DNA from: Mariniradius saccharolyticus AK6
GTDB taxonomy: Bacteria > Bacteroidota > Bacteroidia > Cytophagales > Cyclobacteriaceae
Assembly: GCF_000330725.2 (NCBI RefSeq)
Contig: NZ_AMZY02000013.1
Coordinates: forward strand, 1 to 64,000
Reading direction: 5' to 3'
DNA: 64,000 bases
A program made the translations under genes and the position numbers. This document shows positions 1 to 9,156 of this stretch, piece by piece. The notes under the pieces are model-generated. The model did no database searches, had not been told where the DNA came from, and saw only the letters and a list, made by a program, of their open reading frames with translations. Position 1 is the first letter of the stretch. Each line of letters starts with the position of its first letter.

Positions 1-1821
1 TGTTGTATTGCCCGTGTTGGTGACGACAATATTATAATTCAACACGTCTCCCACTGCGTCGAAGCTGCTTTCAGCCACCGACTTGTCAATGGACAGGGCA
101 GGACTTTGAACAATCGGAGTGCTGGCTGATGCCACCACCGGTCCTGGAATCTGCGTTGAGGCTACATTGACCACGTTAACAATGTTTTCACCCAAGTCAA
201 ACACAGCTTGGGTGACGGAGTAGTAGATGCTAAAGATCCATTCCTCCCCAACGTTTAAAATGCCTGGATCAATTGTATCTCCACTTTCGACATTTAGAAC
301 CACTGGGTTCGGTGTTCCCGGAAGAAAATCGAGCACCGAAACATTTGAAATGTTTTTGTTGCCCACATTTGAAACAGATATCCGATACTCGATGACTTGG
401 TTGGGATTGGTCACTGGGTTTGGACCTCCAACCTGAATTTTTTGAACAGATATCCTCGGTGATATTGTGAAATTCTCAGTGTGGGAATCGGTATTGGTCA
501 AGACAATTGATCCAGCTGTCGCAGAAACCGTGGCGGTATTGGTAAAAAAACCTTGCTCTAAATCGTTCTGAACTATGGTATGGAATCCCGTGAATGAAGT
601 AGAATTGCTCTCTCCAACACCCAAGCTAATAGGGCTTCCATTTACGTTAATAGCGGGATCCGAAATTGAAACATTCGTGAGTGGGAAATTCCCGGTATTT
701 CCAATAGTGAATGTGTAGTTAATTCGGTCGCCTGCATTTTGGATCCCGTCATTATTGAAATCTTCATACAAACCGGTTTTGACTAGCGAAACACCCGGAG
801 TGGGACTAGAAAGTACAAACGTTGCGGTCTTTAGACAATTGAATTCGTCTGTAATTGTAGCCACGTAGGTGCCTGGGGCAAGGTTGGTTCTCGACGAACC
901 GGTACCGCCGTCGTTCCAAGTAACGCTCTTATTGCCTGTGCCGCCGTTTATTGTCAGGGATATAGAGCCATCTGAATTTCCAGGGGTTGGTTGGTTCACC
1001 GATGAAGAATAGGTGATTTCCGAAGGGAGAAGGATGTTCTTTGTAAAAGTATTCGAAACTCCGTTTGCATCTGTAAGTGTGAGCGTAGCGGTCCCGTTGG
1101 ATGAATAAACGACACTCGGATTGGCCTGATTGGATGTGGTAGGGCTTGAGTTTGTGCCGAAGTTCCAGCTGTAGGTGTAGGGTTTTTTTCCGCCGTTACT
1201 GGTAGATGTAAAATTGACGGAGGTGTTGCCATTTTCAGTACAGGCAGTGAAGTCAAATTGAACCGCCAAGGGTGCATTTACAAGAATGTCAGCACCAAAT
1301 TGGCACTGTGCGCTTGGGTAATCATTACACTGATATGAATTAAAAAGATTCGCCGACCCAGATGTTGTCCAAGCCATTAGAGGATTTCTAAGACTAACTT
1401 CTAAACCACAGGTCCATGTGAATTGGTAGTTCAAGGTCACAACCCGGTCTCCGCTTTTTGCAGCGGGAAGATTACCCAGCCATATGTTGATGTATTGTGA
1501 AGTACCGCCAATGACAAGGTCCGCAAAAAGCCGCGTATTGTCCGTAGACGATCCGGAATTCGAACTATATACAAATGAAATATAGGCTGTTTGTTGGACG
1601 CCGGGTGTACAAGTGGCGAAGGAATTGGCAAGTGGAACTCCGGACGCATTACTCAGGTAGACTTCCTTGATCGTGAAGTTGTTGGAAGAACAAGACTTCC
1701 CACAGGTTCTCAGATCGAGAAGATTTGGTTGGTTTTGGGAAAAAGCATCCGATTGGGATAGGATGAAAAGTCCAGTACTGACAACTAGTAGCCTGAGAAA
1801 TGCATTTACTAAAGTCTTCAT
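1..1821 (-). CDS. SprB-like/DUF11-repeat T9SS surface protein, 3' end missing
   Basis: Open for all 607 codons from the ATG at 1821 to the left edge, so the C-terminus lies outside the window. Residues 1-29 form a signal peptide ending near DAFSQ. Residues about 30-180 are a Cys-containing N-terminal domain, about 183-265 a PKD-like Ig domain (YSWNFG), about 268-342 a SprB-type repeat (GTGNKSVTWNDGG, then LAPGTYVATITD). From about 343, 456 and 574 three DUF11-type repeats begin (VSLVKTG, INYTFTIGNTGN, YNIVVTNTGNT). Proteins built this way are large secreted adhesins or gliding-motility surface proteins exported by T9SS, usually with a type B C-terminal domain. That tail is not visible here, so secretion by T9SS is inferred from the repeats and the PorP/SprF gene just upstream in the same orientation. 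Confidence 0.85.
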   Translation of the reverse strand, partial: MKTLVNAFLRLLVVSTGLFILSQSDAFSQNQPNLLDLRTCGKSCSSNNFTIKEVYLSNASGVPLANSFATCTPGVQQTAYISFVYSSNSGSSTDNTRLFADLVIGGTSQYINIWLGNLPAAKSGDRVVTLNYQFTWTCGLEVSLRNPLMAWTTSGSANLFNSYQCNDYPSAQCQFGADILVNAPLAVQFDFTACTENGNTSVNFTSTSNGGKKPYTYSWNFGTNSSPTTSNQANPSVVYSSNGTATLTLTDANGVSNTFTKNILLPSEITYSSSVNQPTPGNSDGSISLTINGGTGNKSVTWNDGGTGSSRTNLAPGTYVATITDEFNCLKTATFVLSSPTPGVSLVKTGLYEDFNNDGIQNAGDRINYTFTIGNTGNFPLTNVSISDPAINVNGSPISLGVGESNSTSFTGFHTIVQNDLEQGFFTNTATVSATAGSIVLTNTDSHTENFTISPRISVQKIQVGGPNPVTNPNQVIEYRISVSNVGNKNISNVSVLDFLPGTPNPVVLNVESGDTIDPGILNVGEEWIFSIYYSVTQAVFDLGENIVNVVNVASTQIPGPVVASASTPIVQSPALSIDKSVAESSFDAVGDVLNYNIVVTNTGNTT

Positions 1822-2467
1822 GTCCTTAAAGTTTAAAATTGAAGAGTCCTGTGGTTTTGGTCGTCCAAAAATTCCTCGGTGCATGGATACCCACGGATGG
1901 GTGAAGCCGGTAGATTCAGGTATCTATCTCACCATTGGTTTCAATCGTGTCCGTCGGAATTGGACTGATTGAAGCGTGCGCTGATTGAGTAAGGATTATT
2001 CGAAAATTGGGTAATTAAGCGAATAAGGAATTTTTGAAAATGAAAAACCAACCCGATACCATGGTGAAAATCTGATAATCAGGCATTCAAAAATTTCGAA
2101 TTATTGCGATTTTTAAAAAAATCCTTTTTACAAAGCAAAAATTTGATAACATCCGACTTTTTCGAAGGCATTTCTTTATTAATATAATTGTAGTTTTGAA
2201 TTACCAACAGCAGACATCAGCCAGTTGGAAGCGGTTTTTTCAGACCCAATTTTGTAAAAAGAAAAAAACCGCCAGATGATTTTACCTCCGGCGGCCTTTT
2301 TAGTGTGACAAACTCTAAACTTAAAAAATCTCCTTTTCTTTGGATTTCATTCCCTGATGGGAATGAGGCAAGTGGTTTTTGTTGAAAAAATCGCGGTACA
2401 ACTTGCCTTCGGAAATCCCTCTTGTCTATCTGATTTTGGTGGGTGATTTTCTCGATCTATTTTTCTT
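1822..2467. other. AT-rich intergenic region between porP-like gene and SprB-like gene
   Basis: No convincing coding frame. It holds the terminator-like hairpin at 2262-2301, a second perfect 8-bp stem-loop at 2347-2366 without a T-run, and an 8-bp direct repeat (CTGATTGA at 1965-1972 and 1981-1988). The roughly 440 bases between the hairpin and the start at 1821 must carry the promoter of the repeat protein, but I found no clear -33/-7 pair. Confidence 0.5.
2262..2301. terminator. Bidirectional rho-independent terminator
   Basis: CCGCC at 2269-2273 pairs with GGCGG at 2290-2294. An A-run lies on the left and a T-run on the right, so either strand reads as stem plus U-tract. It would end minus-strand transcription about 170 bases after the PorP-type gene. 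Confidence 0.65.
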
Positions 2468-3445
2468 TTAGAACCATCTTGGGTTTTTCATGTTGACCTT
2501 ACGGGCAGAGAGGTAGTATCCAAGTGATATTTCATGTGAATTGGTTCTCATGTTTTGTAGGACGTTCAAGTTGTAATCGTATGCGTAGCCGATTCTAAGA
2601 TTTGGCGTCGCAAAGAATTCGGTGATAAAGGCTAGCGCGTTTCTGTTGCTCAAGTTTGGCACCTCGGGATCGTTGTTGCTGAGGTGAAGGTTCGAACGGT
2701 ACGATCCACCGATCCAAAACTTCTCTGCAAACAGGAACATCGCGTTGAGATCGTAAGTAGTAGGCGAGCCGCTTACATATTTCACCAGGAAGGAGGGCTT
2801 GAATTGAACATTGTTAGAAATATTCAATAAGCCACCAGCTGTGATGTAGTAGTGTATATCGTGTACCGCTAGTGCCATATGTTCCCTTTCCAAATTGTTT
2901 TTACCGATTAGATTGAAACCACTGACTCCGGCGTAGAATCCATCTGTATGGAAAAACATGCCCAGGTTCATATTTGGTGTCATCATGTTTTGCCTGCCTT
3001 GGGGAAGCTCGGTATCATCAGGGTTGATGGCCCTCAATTCATCACCATTGATCATGTATTGGGAAACGCCTGCACTTGCACCTAGGCTGAAGTAGGAGGA
3101 TCGACCCGTCTGAATGCGATATGCATAAGATAGCATCGCGCTTGTGGTGCTTGTTGGACCGATTTTGTCAGCCAATACCATGGCACCAAAACCCATCATT
3201 CCTTCGTTGGCACTCAAATCTGCCGTCATTGTAAACGTTGTAGGCGCACCTTCTAATCCCACCCATTGACTTCTATAGGTGCTTTGGATGTAGCCTTCAT
3301 TCTTGTACCCTGCATAAGCGGGGTTGATGTGTAAGCCATTAAAAATGTACTGGCTAAACTGCGGTAACTGTTGGGCGGAGCCTGCTGTCAGTTTGAAGAA
3401 TACAATGAATACGATCATTGCACTCAGTTTAAAATTCCTTTTCAT
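2468..3445 (-). CDS. PorP/SprF family T9SS outer-membrane protein
   Basis: A 325-aa protein with a signal peptide (residues 1-24, ending AGSAQ) followed by the family hallmark near the N-terminus: QLPQFSQYIFNGLHINPAY, then YRSQWVGLEGAPTT. The rest is a run of short amphipathic beta strands typical of a beta barrel, ending with GYAYDYNLN and LSARKVNMKNPRWF. PorP/SprF proteins sit in the outer membrane and help T9SS deliver or anchor large type B cargo; each is often encoded beside its own SprB-like substrate. The SprB-like gene lies downstream on the same strand, which fits. Function is by family; pairing is inferred from position. Confidence 0.93.
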   Translation of the reverse strand: MKRNFKLSAMIVFIVFFKLTAGSAQQLPQFSQYIFNGLHINPAYAGYKNEGYIQSTYRSQWVGLEGAPTTFTMTADLSANEGMMGFGAMVLADKIGPTSTTSAMLSYAYRIQTGRSSYFSLGASAGVSQYMINGDELRAINPDDTELPQGRQNMMTPNMNLGMFFHTDGFYAGVSGFNLIGKNNLEREHMALAVHDIHYYITAGGLLNISNNVQFKPSFLVKYVSGSPTTYDLNAMFLFAEKFWIGGSYRSNLHLSNNDPEVPNLSNRNALAFITEFFATPNLRIGYAYDYNLNVLQNMRTNSHEISLGYYLSARKVNMKNPRWF

Positions 3446-3482
3446 TGCGAGATAGTTTAGAGTTGTATTTGTATTTCACATA

Positions 3483-3528
3483 CAAATTTATGATGTAAAT
3501 ATAGAGTAAAATGTAAATAGTATCCAAA
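3483..3528 (-). promoter_or_regulatory. Candidate Bacteroidetes-type promoter of the PorP-like gene
   Basis: On the minus strand an exact TAnnTTTG -7 box (TAAATTTG) lies at 3483-3490, about 38 bases before the ATG. A TTTG that could serve as the -33 box lies at 3525-3528; it is 21 bases from an overlapping TATATTTA at 3496-3503. Which -7 box is used cannot be decided from sequence. Confidence 0.35.
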
Positions 3529-3700
3529 CACTTTTTAGAAAAAATTATTCAAAATGCAAAAAAAAATATTTGAAATGCATTTTAATGAAAAATAGAAATG
3601 ATTTGAAGATATGTTAAAGGTGAATAAAAGTCCAAAATTTGGCTGAAAAGGCGCTTTTTATTAAAATTGACTCGGCAAATCGACCAAATAGCTTTCAAAG

Positions 3701-3736
3701 AAAAAATAAAAAAAGCCGGACCTGTGTGGGCCCGGC
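3701..3736 (-). terminator. Rho-independent terminator of the mpl-M28 operon
   Basis: Minus strand: GCCGG (3732-3736) pairs with CCGGC (3715-3719), followed by a U-rich tract read from 3701-3714. It begins 22 bases after the stop of the M28 peptidase gene. Confidence 0.75.
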
Positions 3737-3758
3737 CTGAAATGTTAATGAAGGGTGC

Positions 3759-5234
3759 TTATTTCAATCCATAAAGTTCTTTTCCGGCTGTTTCATATTT
3801 ATCACCGGATTGCCAAACAGGTTTTTGATTCCAGTTGGCAATATATTGGGCTGAAAGAATATAGGATTTCCAATATTTGACTGCATATTCCAAATCAAAG
3901 TTATCGACATGGTCACCGGGCTGGTGATAGTATTTTGATATCTCGTCATCAAAGGCTGTGAACCCAAGGCTAAACGTCGGCGCTGGTATTCCACGACGTG
4001 CGAAATTCACATTATCAGATCGATCGTATAAGCCCTGTTCCGGAGCTGGGTCTGCTATCGCCTTCAATCCAAACTCACTGACAGCTTTTTCGATCAATGG
4101 ATCTGCGGAAGTTCTGCCCAATCCGATCACAGTGACCAGGTTGGTATCGTTGTAGCCTCCATTATCGATATTGAGATTGTAAATGATTTGTTTCAGCGGG
4201 ATGAGCGGGTTGTTGGCGAAATACTCGGAACCGAGCAAGCCTTTTTCCTCTGCAGTCCAGGCACAAAGCAGGATAGACCGTTTGGGTGGATTCTCTGCAA
4301 AGTATTTCGCTGCATTGATGACGGCTACGGTACCGACCGCATTGTCTCTTGCACCATTATATATGGAGTCACCTTTTGCATCAGGCCTTCCTACGCCAAC
4401 ATGGTCATAGTGGGCAGATAGCATTACATATTCATTCTTTAAAACAGGATCGGTACCTTCTATATATGCTATGACGTTTTTGCCGATGATGTTTCGGTTC
4501 TTTTTTCCTTGGATATCAACTTTGGCGTTTTTGATCTCGCCACGTCCGATGGCATTGATGAGCTCATTCTTAAGGTCTCTCGCCCATATATATGGTAAAG
4601 CATCCTTCGAATCAGGGGCACCGATGGTCAGTTGGGGCCTACCGAGGTAATTGACAACTGCGGGCCAGGGAACGGTAGGCACGTTGAACATTTCAATGAT
4701 GGCTACTGCTCCGTTGCTTTTTGCAAGGGCGATTTTTTCCCTGCCTAGGCTGAACAAATCCGCCGGATTCATTCTGTTTGGTGCACCGATGTTTGCCACG
4801 ATGATCTTGCCTTTCACGTCTACGCCTTGATAGTCGGCTTCAACCCCATGCTGCAACACGACAAGCTCATACGTGCCTTCGAGTCCATCTCCATCAAGTA
4901 CCAATAGGTCCGTTCCTTGATTGAAACTTTCTTCTCCAAACATAATTGTTCCTTTTGTCGGCGGTGCAGAAAGCCGGAAGGGAATTTCTTGGTAATAACC
5001 CTTAGCTCCGGGAACCTCTTTTGCGCCATACTTCCAAAACTGCTCAGCGATATATCGGGAAGCGGCGTCCATTTCTGGTCGTGCGGGATCTCTCCCCATC
5101 AATTCGTCGGAGGCCAAAAACCTAAAATGTGATATGGCTTCCTTCTGGTTGAATTGTTTCTCTATTGATTTCTTTTGGGCAAGGCAATAGAAACTTGTGC
5201 TCAAAAGAGCGAAAAAAAGTAGTGTTCTTTTCAT
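3759..5234 (-). CDS. M28 family zinc aminopeptidase, secreted
   Basis: A 491-aa exported peptidase with signal peptide MKRTLLFFALLSTSFYCLAQ. All five residues of the two-zinc site of family M28 are visible: His275 with Asp277 (HYDHVG), Asp297 (GARDNAVG), Glu329-Glu330 (WTAEEKG), Asp357 (NIDNGG) and His437 (YHQPGDHVD). A PA-like insert precedes the catalytic domain (about 125-230, with GKIIVANIGAPN). The enzyme should cleave N-terminal residues from peptides in the periplasm or outside the cell. It is the last gene of the mpl operon, 98 bases after the rhodanese gene, and is closed by a terminator. Confidence 0.93.
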   Translation of the reverse strand: MKRTLLFFALLSTSFYCLAQKKSIEKQFNQKEAISHFRFLASDELMGRDPARPEMDAASRYIAEQFWKYGAKEVPGAKGYYQEIPFRLSAPPTKGTIMFGEESFNQGTDLLVLDGDGLEGTYELVVLQHGVEADYQGVDVKGKIIVANIGAPNRMNPADLFSLGREKIALAKSNGAVAIIEMFNVPTVPWPAVVNYLGRPQLTIGAPDSKDALPYIWARDLKNELINAIGRGEIKNAKVDIQGKKNRNIIGKNVIAYIEGTDPVLKNEYVMLSAHYDHVGVGRPDAKGDSIYNGARDNAVGTVAVINAAKYFAENPPKRSILLCAWTAEEKGLLGSEYFANNPLIPLKQIIYNLNIDNGGYNDTNLVTVIGLGRTSADPLIEKAVSEFGLKAIADPAPEQGLYDRSDNVNFARRGIPAPTFSLGFTAFDDEISKYYHQPGDHVDNFDLEYAVKYWKSYILSAQYIANWNQKPVWQSGDKYETAGKELYGLK

Positions 5235-5332
5235 TATTCGATTGTTGGATTAATTCGGTTGACTCAAAAGCGTCACTTGGCAGATAATAGGGTACATCTT
5301 TAAGGCTTCGGCTTTTTAAACAAAGGGCAGGC

Positions 5333-5644
5333 CTATTCCTCCTCTTGCTCCATCGCCCTGTATGCCATAATGCCACCTAGGAGGTTCCTGACTTTGCTGA
5401 AGCCATGGCTCTCCATGAATTTTTTGGCATTTCCGCTTCTGGCACCGGAGCGACATTGCACGACAATTTCTTTGTCTTTTGATGATTCAAATTCTCCAAG
5501 TTGGAAGGGAAGTTGACCTAAGGGGATGTTGGTAGCACCGAGGTTGTCTTCCTCGTATTCCCATTCTTCCCTTACATCGATAAAAATGAATTCCTCTTTG
5601 TTTTCCAGCTTTTTCTTTAATTCCGCTGCGGTGATGTCTTCCAT
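5333..5644 (-). CDS. Rhodanese-like domain protein
   Basis: A 103-aa single-domain rhodanese. FIFIDVREEWEYEEDNLGATNIPL carries the conserved DVRE and the strand-helix pattern; Cys64 in CRSGARS is the active-site loop, followed by LLGGIMAY. Single-domain rhodaneses carry a persulfide on this Cys and act as cytoplasmic sulfur carriers. No signal peptide. The start is 6 bases after the stop of the T9SS cargo gene, so the two are co-transcribed. Confidence 0.9.
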   Translation of the reverse strand: MEDITAAELKKKLENKEEFIFIDVREEWEYEEDNLGATNIPLGQLPFQLGEFESSKDKEIVVQCRSGARSGNAKKFMESHGFSKVRNLLGGIMAYRAMEQEEE

Positions 5645-5650
5645 GTTCTT

Positions 5651-7486
5651 TTATTTGACTAAAATCCTGAATGTATGTAAATGTTTTCCTTTGGATGCTT
5701 TGATGACATATACGCCCATCTGCATGTTTTCAAAATTAATGATTTTGCCTTCTTCAGTTTCAGTCACGGGTAGATTGATGCGCCTGCCGATCGGATCAAA
5801 TACCTCAAAGGTGTCAAAATCTCCCTCTAGGTTGAGAGGTCCGGATACTGGATTGGGATAGGCGCGGACCGAAATAGATGCGTCTGCGTCAGTTTGAATA
5901 ACACGGCTTGCGCTGAGATGGGGACGAATCATCAGTGAACCTTGGATTCGTTCATTTTGCTGCCAGGTACCGGAGACGTTGAAGAATATCTCACTGCCAT
6001 TGTCATAGGTTTTGTCTAAACCAACGTGGACAAAGTCGTTGGTAAACTGGGTGAATCCCACATAAAATACGCCTCCGACCTCAACATTGCGGTCAATTTC
6101 GAAATAGGCGAAGTTTTCCAATGCGCCTTTGTCCGGGATAATTACCTCCTTGGTGTAAATAGGAGCTTGTCCCAAATCCCGCCACACGTTGATGTCCACG
6201 ACGCTGTTGACCTGGGCAAAATTGGTGAAATTGATACTGATACCTTTTAGGAAAGCGGGGCCATCGACCTCGTAGCGAAGGGCGAGGGTTCCCGACCGCT
6301 GGTTGATGCCGGCAGAGTAATCGACCTTTCCATCATCGTAAGCTAGAAAGTCCCTAATTGGCAACAAGGTCCTCACGGTGTCATTGTCCCGAAAATCCAC
6401 GCTAGGGTAACTAACCGGCTGCCCATTTTCGATTCCTTGCAAAAGTCCGTCCCCAGTAACCAGATAACTTACCAGCTCATAGTCTTTTTCCTCGTCCGTT
6501 AGCACAATATCCTCGATAGGGTTGCTTGAAAAACCACGGCGTTCCTGCGCTGTTGGTACCGGGTTGAAAGGAGTGTTGCTGTTGATGGACTTGACGACAG
6601 ACTGGCTTTCTTTGTCCCGGATTTCAAAGCTGTATTCCATCGCCCGAAAGGAATTGCTCAAGTTTTTGAATTCATTTTGGGTATTGATCCAAAAGGATTC
6701 CGAATCCCTCTTTAACATAAAAAGAGGAACTGACGAATATCGCTCAAATGGCCTGCCGTTGGGCAAAGTCAATGCTCTGTCCTGGGTGAAGAGATCATTC
6801 GCGTTTCTGTTTTTGTGAAGAAAAATGTAATCCAATATCCAGCTGTCAAAGGGTCCGGAACTCCGACCCCTGATTGCAAAGCGAAATTGAAAGGCCGCGT
6901 GGTGGAATATCGGCCTGACCTGAATTAATTCTTGCGTAAAGAAAAGCTGTTCTGCCGAGAGTCCGCCCGCTTTTTCCCATACTGTCACCCAAATACCATT
7001 TGCATCCAAAAAATCCAATCTGATTTCATCCGTAGCATCCGGCATCTCAGCTTTGCCGCCTGCTTGCCAAAAGAAACTCAAATACACCGTGTTTTCCTCT
7101 GCCGGGCTGATTACCGAAAGATCAATTGGTTTTGACGTGATTTGGTCGGTTTCGCCTTGATCCAACTGAGTGGTGGAATTGGGCCTACCATTTTCGTTTG
7201 TACCATCGAGCAACACCACGCCATAGGATGGTGCTTCATTTCCGACGGTAAAGGATTGGGTAGCTCCACGAAAAATCCACTTTGTCGTATCCAGGCCAGG
7301 GATTGAGAAATCATCCCAAAATGGAATTTGCAGGGGATCGTCCTGTATCCTGAAATTTTCCGATTTTTTCTCCTGGGGTTTCTTGGGTGTTGGTAATTGA
7401 GTAAACTGGGCAAATAAATCCTTTGGGGCTAAAAGAATCAGCCCAAAGAGCATTAAAAAACCGATATGGGGTACAAGGTTTTTCAA
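5651..7486 (-). CDS. T9SS type A sorting domain protein, unknown catalytic role
   Basis: A 611-aa secreted protein. The first usable codon is TTG at 7486 (MKNLVPHIGF), giving a proper signal peptide ending DLFAQ; the in-frame ATG 11 codons later lacks the charged n-region, so I keep TTG. The final 75 residues are a type A T9SS sorting domain (SVRAYPNPVSGPLNLEG, then MGVYVIKASKGKHLHTFRIL). The middle (about 60-500) has beta-rich regions resembling galactose-binding jelly rolls but no catalytic motif I recognise. It lies 6 bases after the PASTA gene and 6 before the rhodanese gene, inside one operon. Confidence 0.85.
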   Translation of the reverse strand: MKNLVPHIGFLMLFGLILLAPKDLFAQFTQLPTPKKPQEKKSENFRIQDDPLQIPFWDDFSIPGLDTTKWIFRGATQSFTVGNEAPSYGVVLLDGTNENGRPNSTTQLDQGETDQITSKPIDLSVISPAEENTVYLSFFWQAGGKAEMPDATDEIRLDFLDANGIWVTVWEKAGGLSAEQLFFTQELIQVRPIFHHAAFQFRFAIRGRSSGPFDSWILDYIFLHKNRNANDLFTQDRALTLPNGRPFERYSSVPLFMLKRDSESFWINTQNEFKNLSNSFRAMEYSFEIRDKESQSVVKSINSNTPFNPVPTAQERRGFSSNPIEDIVLTDEEKDYELVSYLVTGDGLLQGIENGQPVSYPSVDFRDNDTVRTLLPIRDFLAYDDGKVDYSAGINQRSGTLALRYEVDGPAFLKGISINFTNFAQVNSVVDINVWRDLGQAPIYTKEVIIPDKGALENFAYFEIDRNVEVGGVFYVGFTQFTNDFVHVGLDKTYDNGSEIFFNVSGTWQQNERIQGSLMIRPHLSASRVIQTDADASISVRAYPNPVSGPLNLEGDFDTFEVFDPIGRRINLPVTETEEGKIINFENMQMGVYVIKASKGKHLHTFRILVK

Positions 7487-7492
7487 CTATGA

Positions 7493-8254
7493 TCAGTTCG
7501 TGCGGTTTTTGCTTTCAGAAATCCAAAGTTCGACACCCTCTCCGGTCTTGACACTCACTCCTGCCGGAGGGAACTGTCTGATGATAATGCCACTCGGTAC
7601 AGTATCCGTTTCTACATAATTAATGTTACCCATGCGCAGGCCGGAACCAATCAGCAAAAACTCTGCATCTACTTCGTCCATTCCTACAAAATTGGGTAAT
7701 TCTAAAGCTTGGTTTCCTAGGCCGTCACCGACTACAAGGTCAATTTGTGCCCCTTTCGGTACTTCGAAACCTTCGGGAATACTCCGTCCCCGGTATTTTT
7801 GCTCTAGCACCACATTAGGTGCTATATCTGGCACGTAAATAATCTCGCCCCGCAAGAGCCCCATATTTGAAAGGATTTCTTGAGCGTTCTTAAGCGGGCT
7901 ATTCACAAGGTTCGGCATTCTGAGAAGAGGGGCGTTTTGGGCATTGAGGGTCACGTAGATTTTTCGTCCCTTTTTGACTTTGCTTTCTGGCTTTGGAATT
8001 TGCTTCATCACGGTATGTGGCCTCATCTCTGTGCTAAATCCGCTATCCAAAGCCACTTCGTAAGTGAGGTCTCTGGCTTTAAGATAATCCTCGAGTTCGC
8101 CCACTGAAAATCCCTCTAAGTTTGGGACACTTACCGTTTGTCCATGGTTGGTGTAAAATGGCAGGTAAACCTTGAGGAATAGAAAGCCAAGTACGGTAAA
8201 TGCCACAAAAACCAAGAGCAGGTGAAGTCCAATTTTTTTGAATGATTCTCTCAT
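7493..8254 (-). CDS. PASTA domain protein, membrane-anchored, no kinase domain
   Basis: A 253-aa protein with one N-terminal transmembrane segment (about 10-32) and three tandem PASTA domains (about 38-105, 107-178, 183-250), each starting with a hydrophobic VPNL/MPNL/LPNF motif and ending in a K-G/V-P-KG type turn. PASTA domains bind peptidoglycan stem peptides or lipid II on bacterial Ser/Thr kinases and PBPs; here they stand alone outside the cytoplasmic membrane. With mpl upstream in the same operon, a role at the cell wall is likely but not shown. Confidence 0.88.
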   Translation of the reverse strand: MRESFKKIGLHLLLVFVAFTVLGFLFLKVYLPFYTNHGQTVSVPNLEGFSVGELEDYLKARDLTYEVALDSGFSTEMRPHTVMKQIPKPESKVKKGRKIYVTLNAQNAPLLRMPNLVNSPLKNAQEILSNMGLLRGEIIYVPDIAPNVVLEQKYRGRSIPEGFEVPKGAQIDLVVGDGLGNQALELPNFVGMDEVDAEFLLIGSGLRMGNINYVETDTVPSGIIIRQFPPAGVSVKTGEGVELWISESKNRTN

Positions 8255-8349
8255 GTTTTTTCTTGAGGGCTTGCCCCGAATGTGCTAACGAATAATTTGA
8301 AGTTTGTGTATGTCCGTCTGAATTCTTACCTGTAACTGAGCAATTGTTC

Positions 8350-9156
8350 TCAACGCTGATTGAAACTTCGCAATTTGACTTGGGTAAACTTGCGTTTTGT
8401 ATCCAAAGGGAAATCCCCCTTCATCATCCAATCGTAGTAGGATGGCTCTTCTTTGAGTACCGCCTCGATCGTTTTGCCCTTGTGCTTCCCAAAGTTGAAA
8501 CATTCCTCACCTCGTTCATTAAAGATAAATCTGCCAGCCAAATCCACCATTTTTTCATTGAGCAAGGTGTGGATTTTCTTCATGTCATTTTCAAAAACAC
8601 CCAATTTGTTGCCCAAAAGGTCCTCGGCTTCCTCACCCACGTACTTTTCGATCTGGGCTAGAAAAACCTCATAAGTGGCGATGGTGTCGGCCTCTGCACT
8701 GTGGGCATTTTCCAGGGTTTTGCCGCAGTAGAATTTGTAGGCAGCTGCCAGATTCCTTTTTTCCATCATATGGAAAATCTTCTGGGCATCCAGGATATTT
8801 CTTTTCTCGATATCAAAGTCAATTCCCGCCCTCAGAAATTCTTCCACCAGCAAGGGTATATCAAATTTCAGCACATTGAAACCTGCCAAATCCGCTCCAG
8901 AAAGCAATTGGTGGAGTTCTTTGGAAAGCGCCTTGAAGGTGGGTTGGTCTTTGACGTCTGCATCGTAAATTCCATGTATCAGCGAGCTTTCGTGGGGAAT
9001 GGGGATTGTCGGGTTGACCAAGAATGTCTTTGTTTCCTGGCTGCCATTGGGATGGACTTTCAAAATCGAGATTTCAACTATCCGGTCCGTGGCGACATTG
9101 GTCCCAGTGGATTCGATATCAAAAAATGCGATAGGCGTCTTCAGGTTTAACTTCAT
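8350..9156 (-). CDS. DEDDh 3'-5' exonuclease with C-terminal DUF3820-like domain
   Basis: A 268-aa DnaQ-like exonuclease. Acidic residues are Asp13 and Glu15 (FFDIESTG), Asp99 (FNVLKFDIPLL), and His152 with Asp157 (HSAEADT), giving the DEDDh set. Residues about 215-265 (CFNFGKHKGKTIEAVL, then YYDWMMKGDFPLD) match the small DUF3820 module often fused to such nucleases. The start overlaps the mpl stop by four bases (ATGA), so translation is coupled. The expected role is DNA trimming or proofreading-like 3'-end cleavage in the cytoplasm; it is not the main Pol III epsilon subunit on this evidence. Confidence 0.88.
   Translation of the reverse strand: MKLNLKTPIAFFDIESTGTNVATDRIVEISILKVHPNGSQETKTFLVNPTIPIPHESSLIHGIYDADVKDQPTFKALSKELHQLLSGADLAGFNVLKFDIPLLVEEFLRAGIDFDIEKRNILDAQKIFHMMEKRNLAAAYKFYCGKTLENAHSAEADTIATYEVFLAQIEKYVGEEAEDLLGNKLGVFENDMKKIHTLLNEKMVDLAGRFIFNERGEECFNFGKHKGKTIEAVLKEEPSYYDWMMKGDFPLDTKRKFTQVKLRSFNQR

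Larger units (their letters stand above)
3446..3758. other. AT-rich intergenic region upstream of porP-like gene
   Basis: Very A/T-rich, no coding frame. Its left part carries a candidate promoter for the PorP-type gene (3483-3528) and its right end the terminator of the M28 peptidase gene (3701-3736). Confidence 0.6.

Noticed and set aside
1965-1988. Direct repeat CTGATTGA, two copies 16 bases apart
   Set aside because: Too short and only two copies; no sign of CRISPR or an operator.
2347-2366. Perfect 8-bp stem-loop downstream of the PorP-like gene
   Set aside because: No T-run; may be a chance palindrome or minor mRNA structure. The terminator lies further on at 2262-2301.
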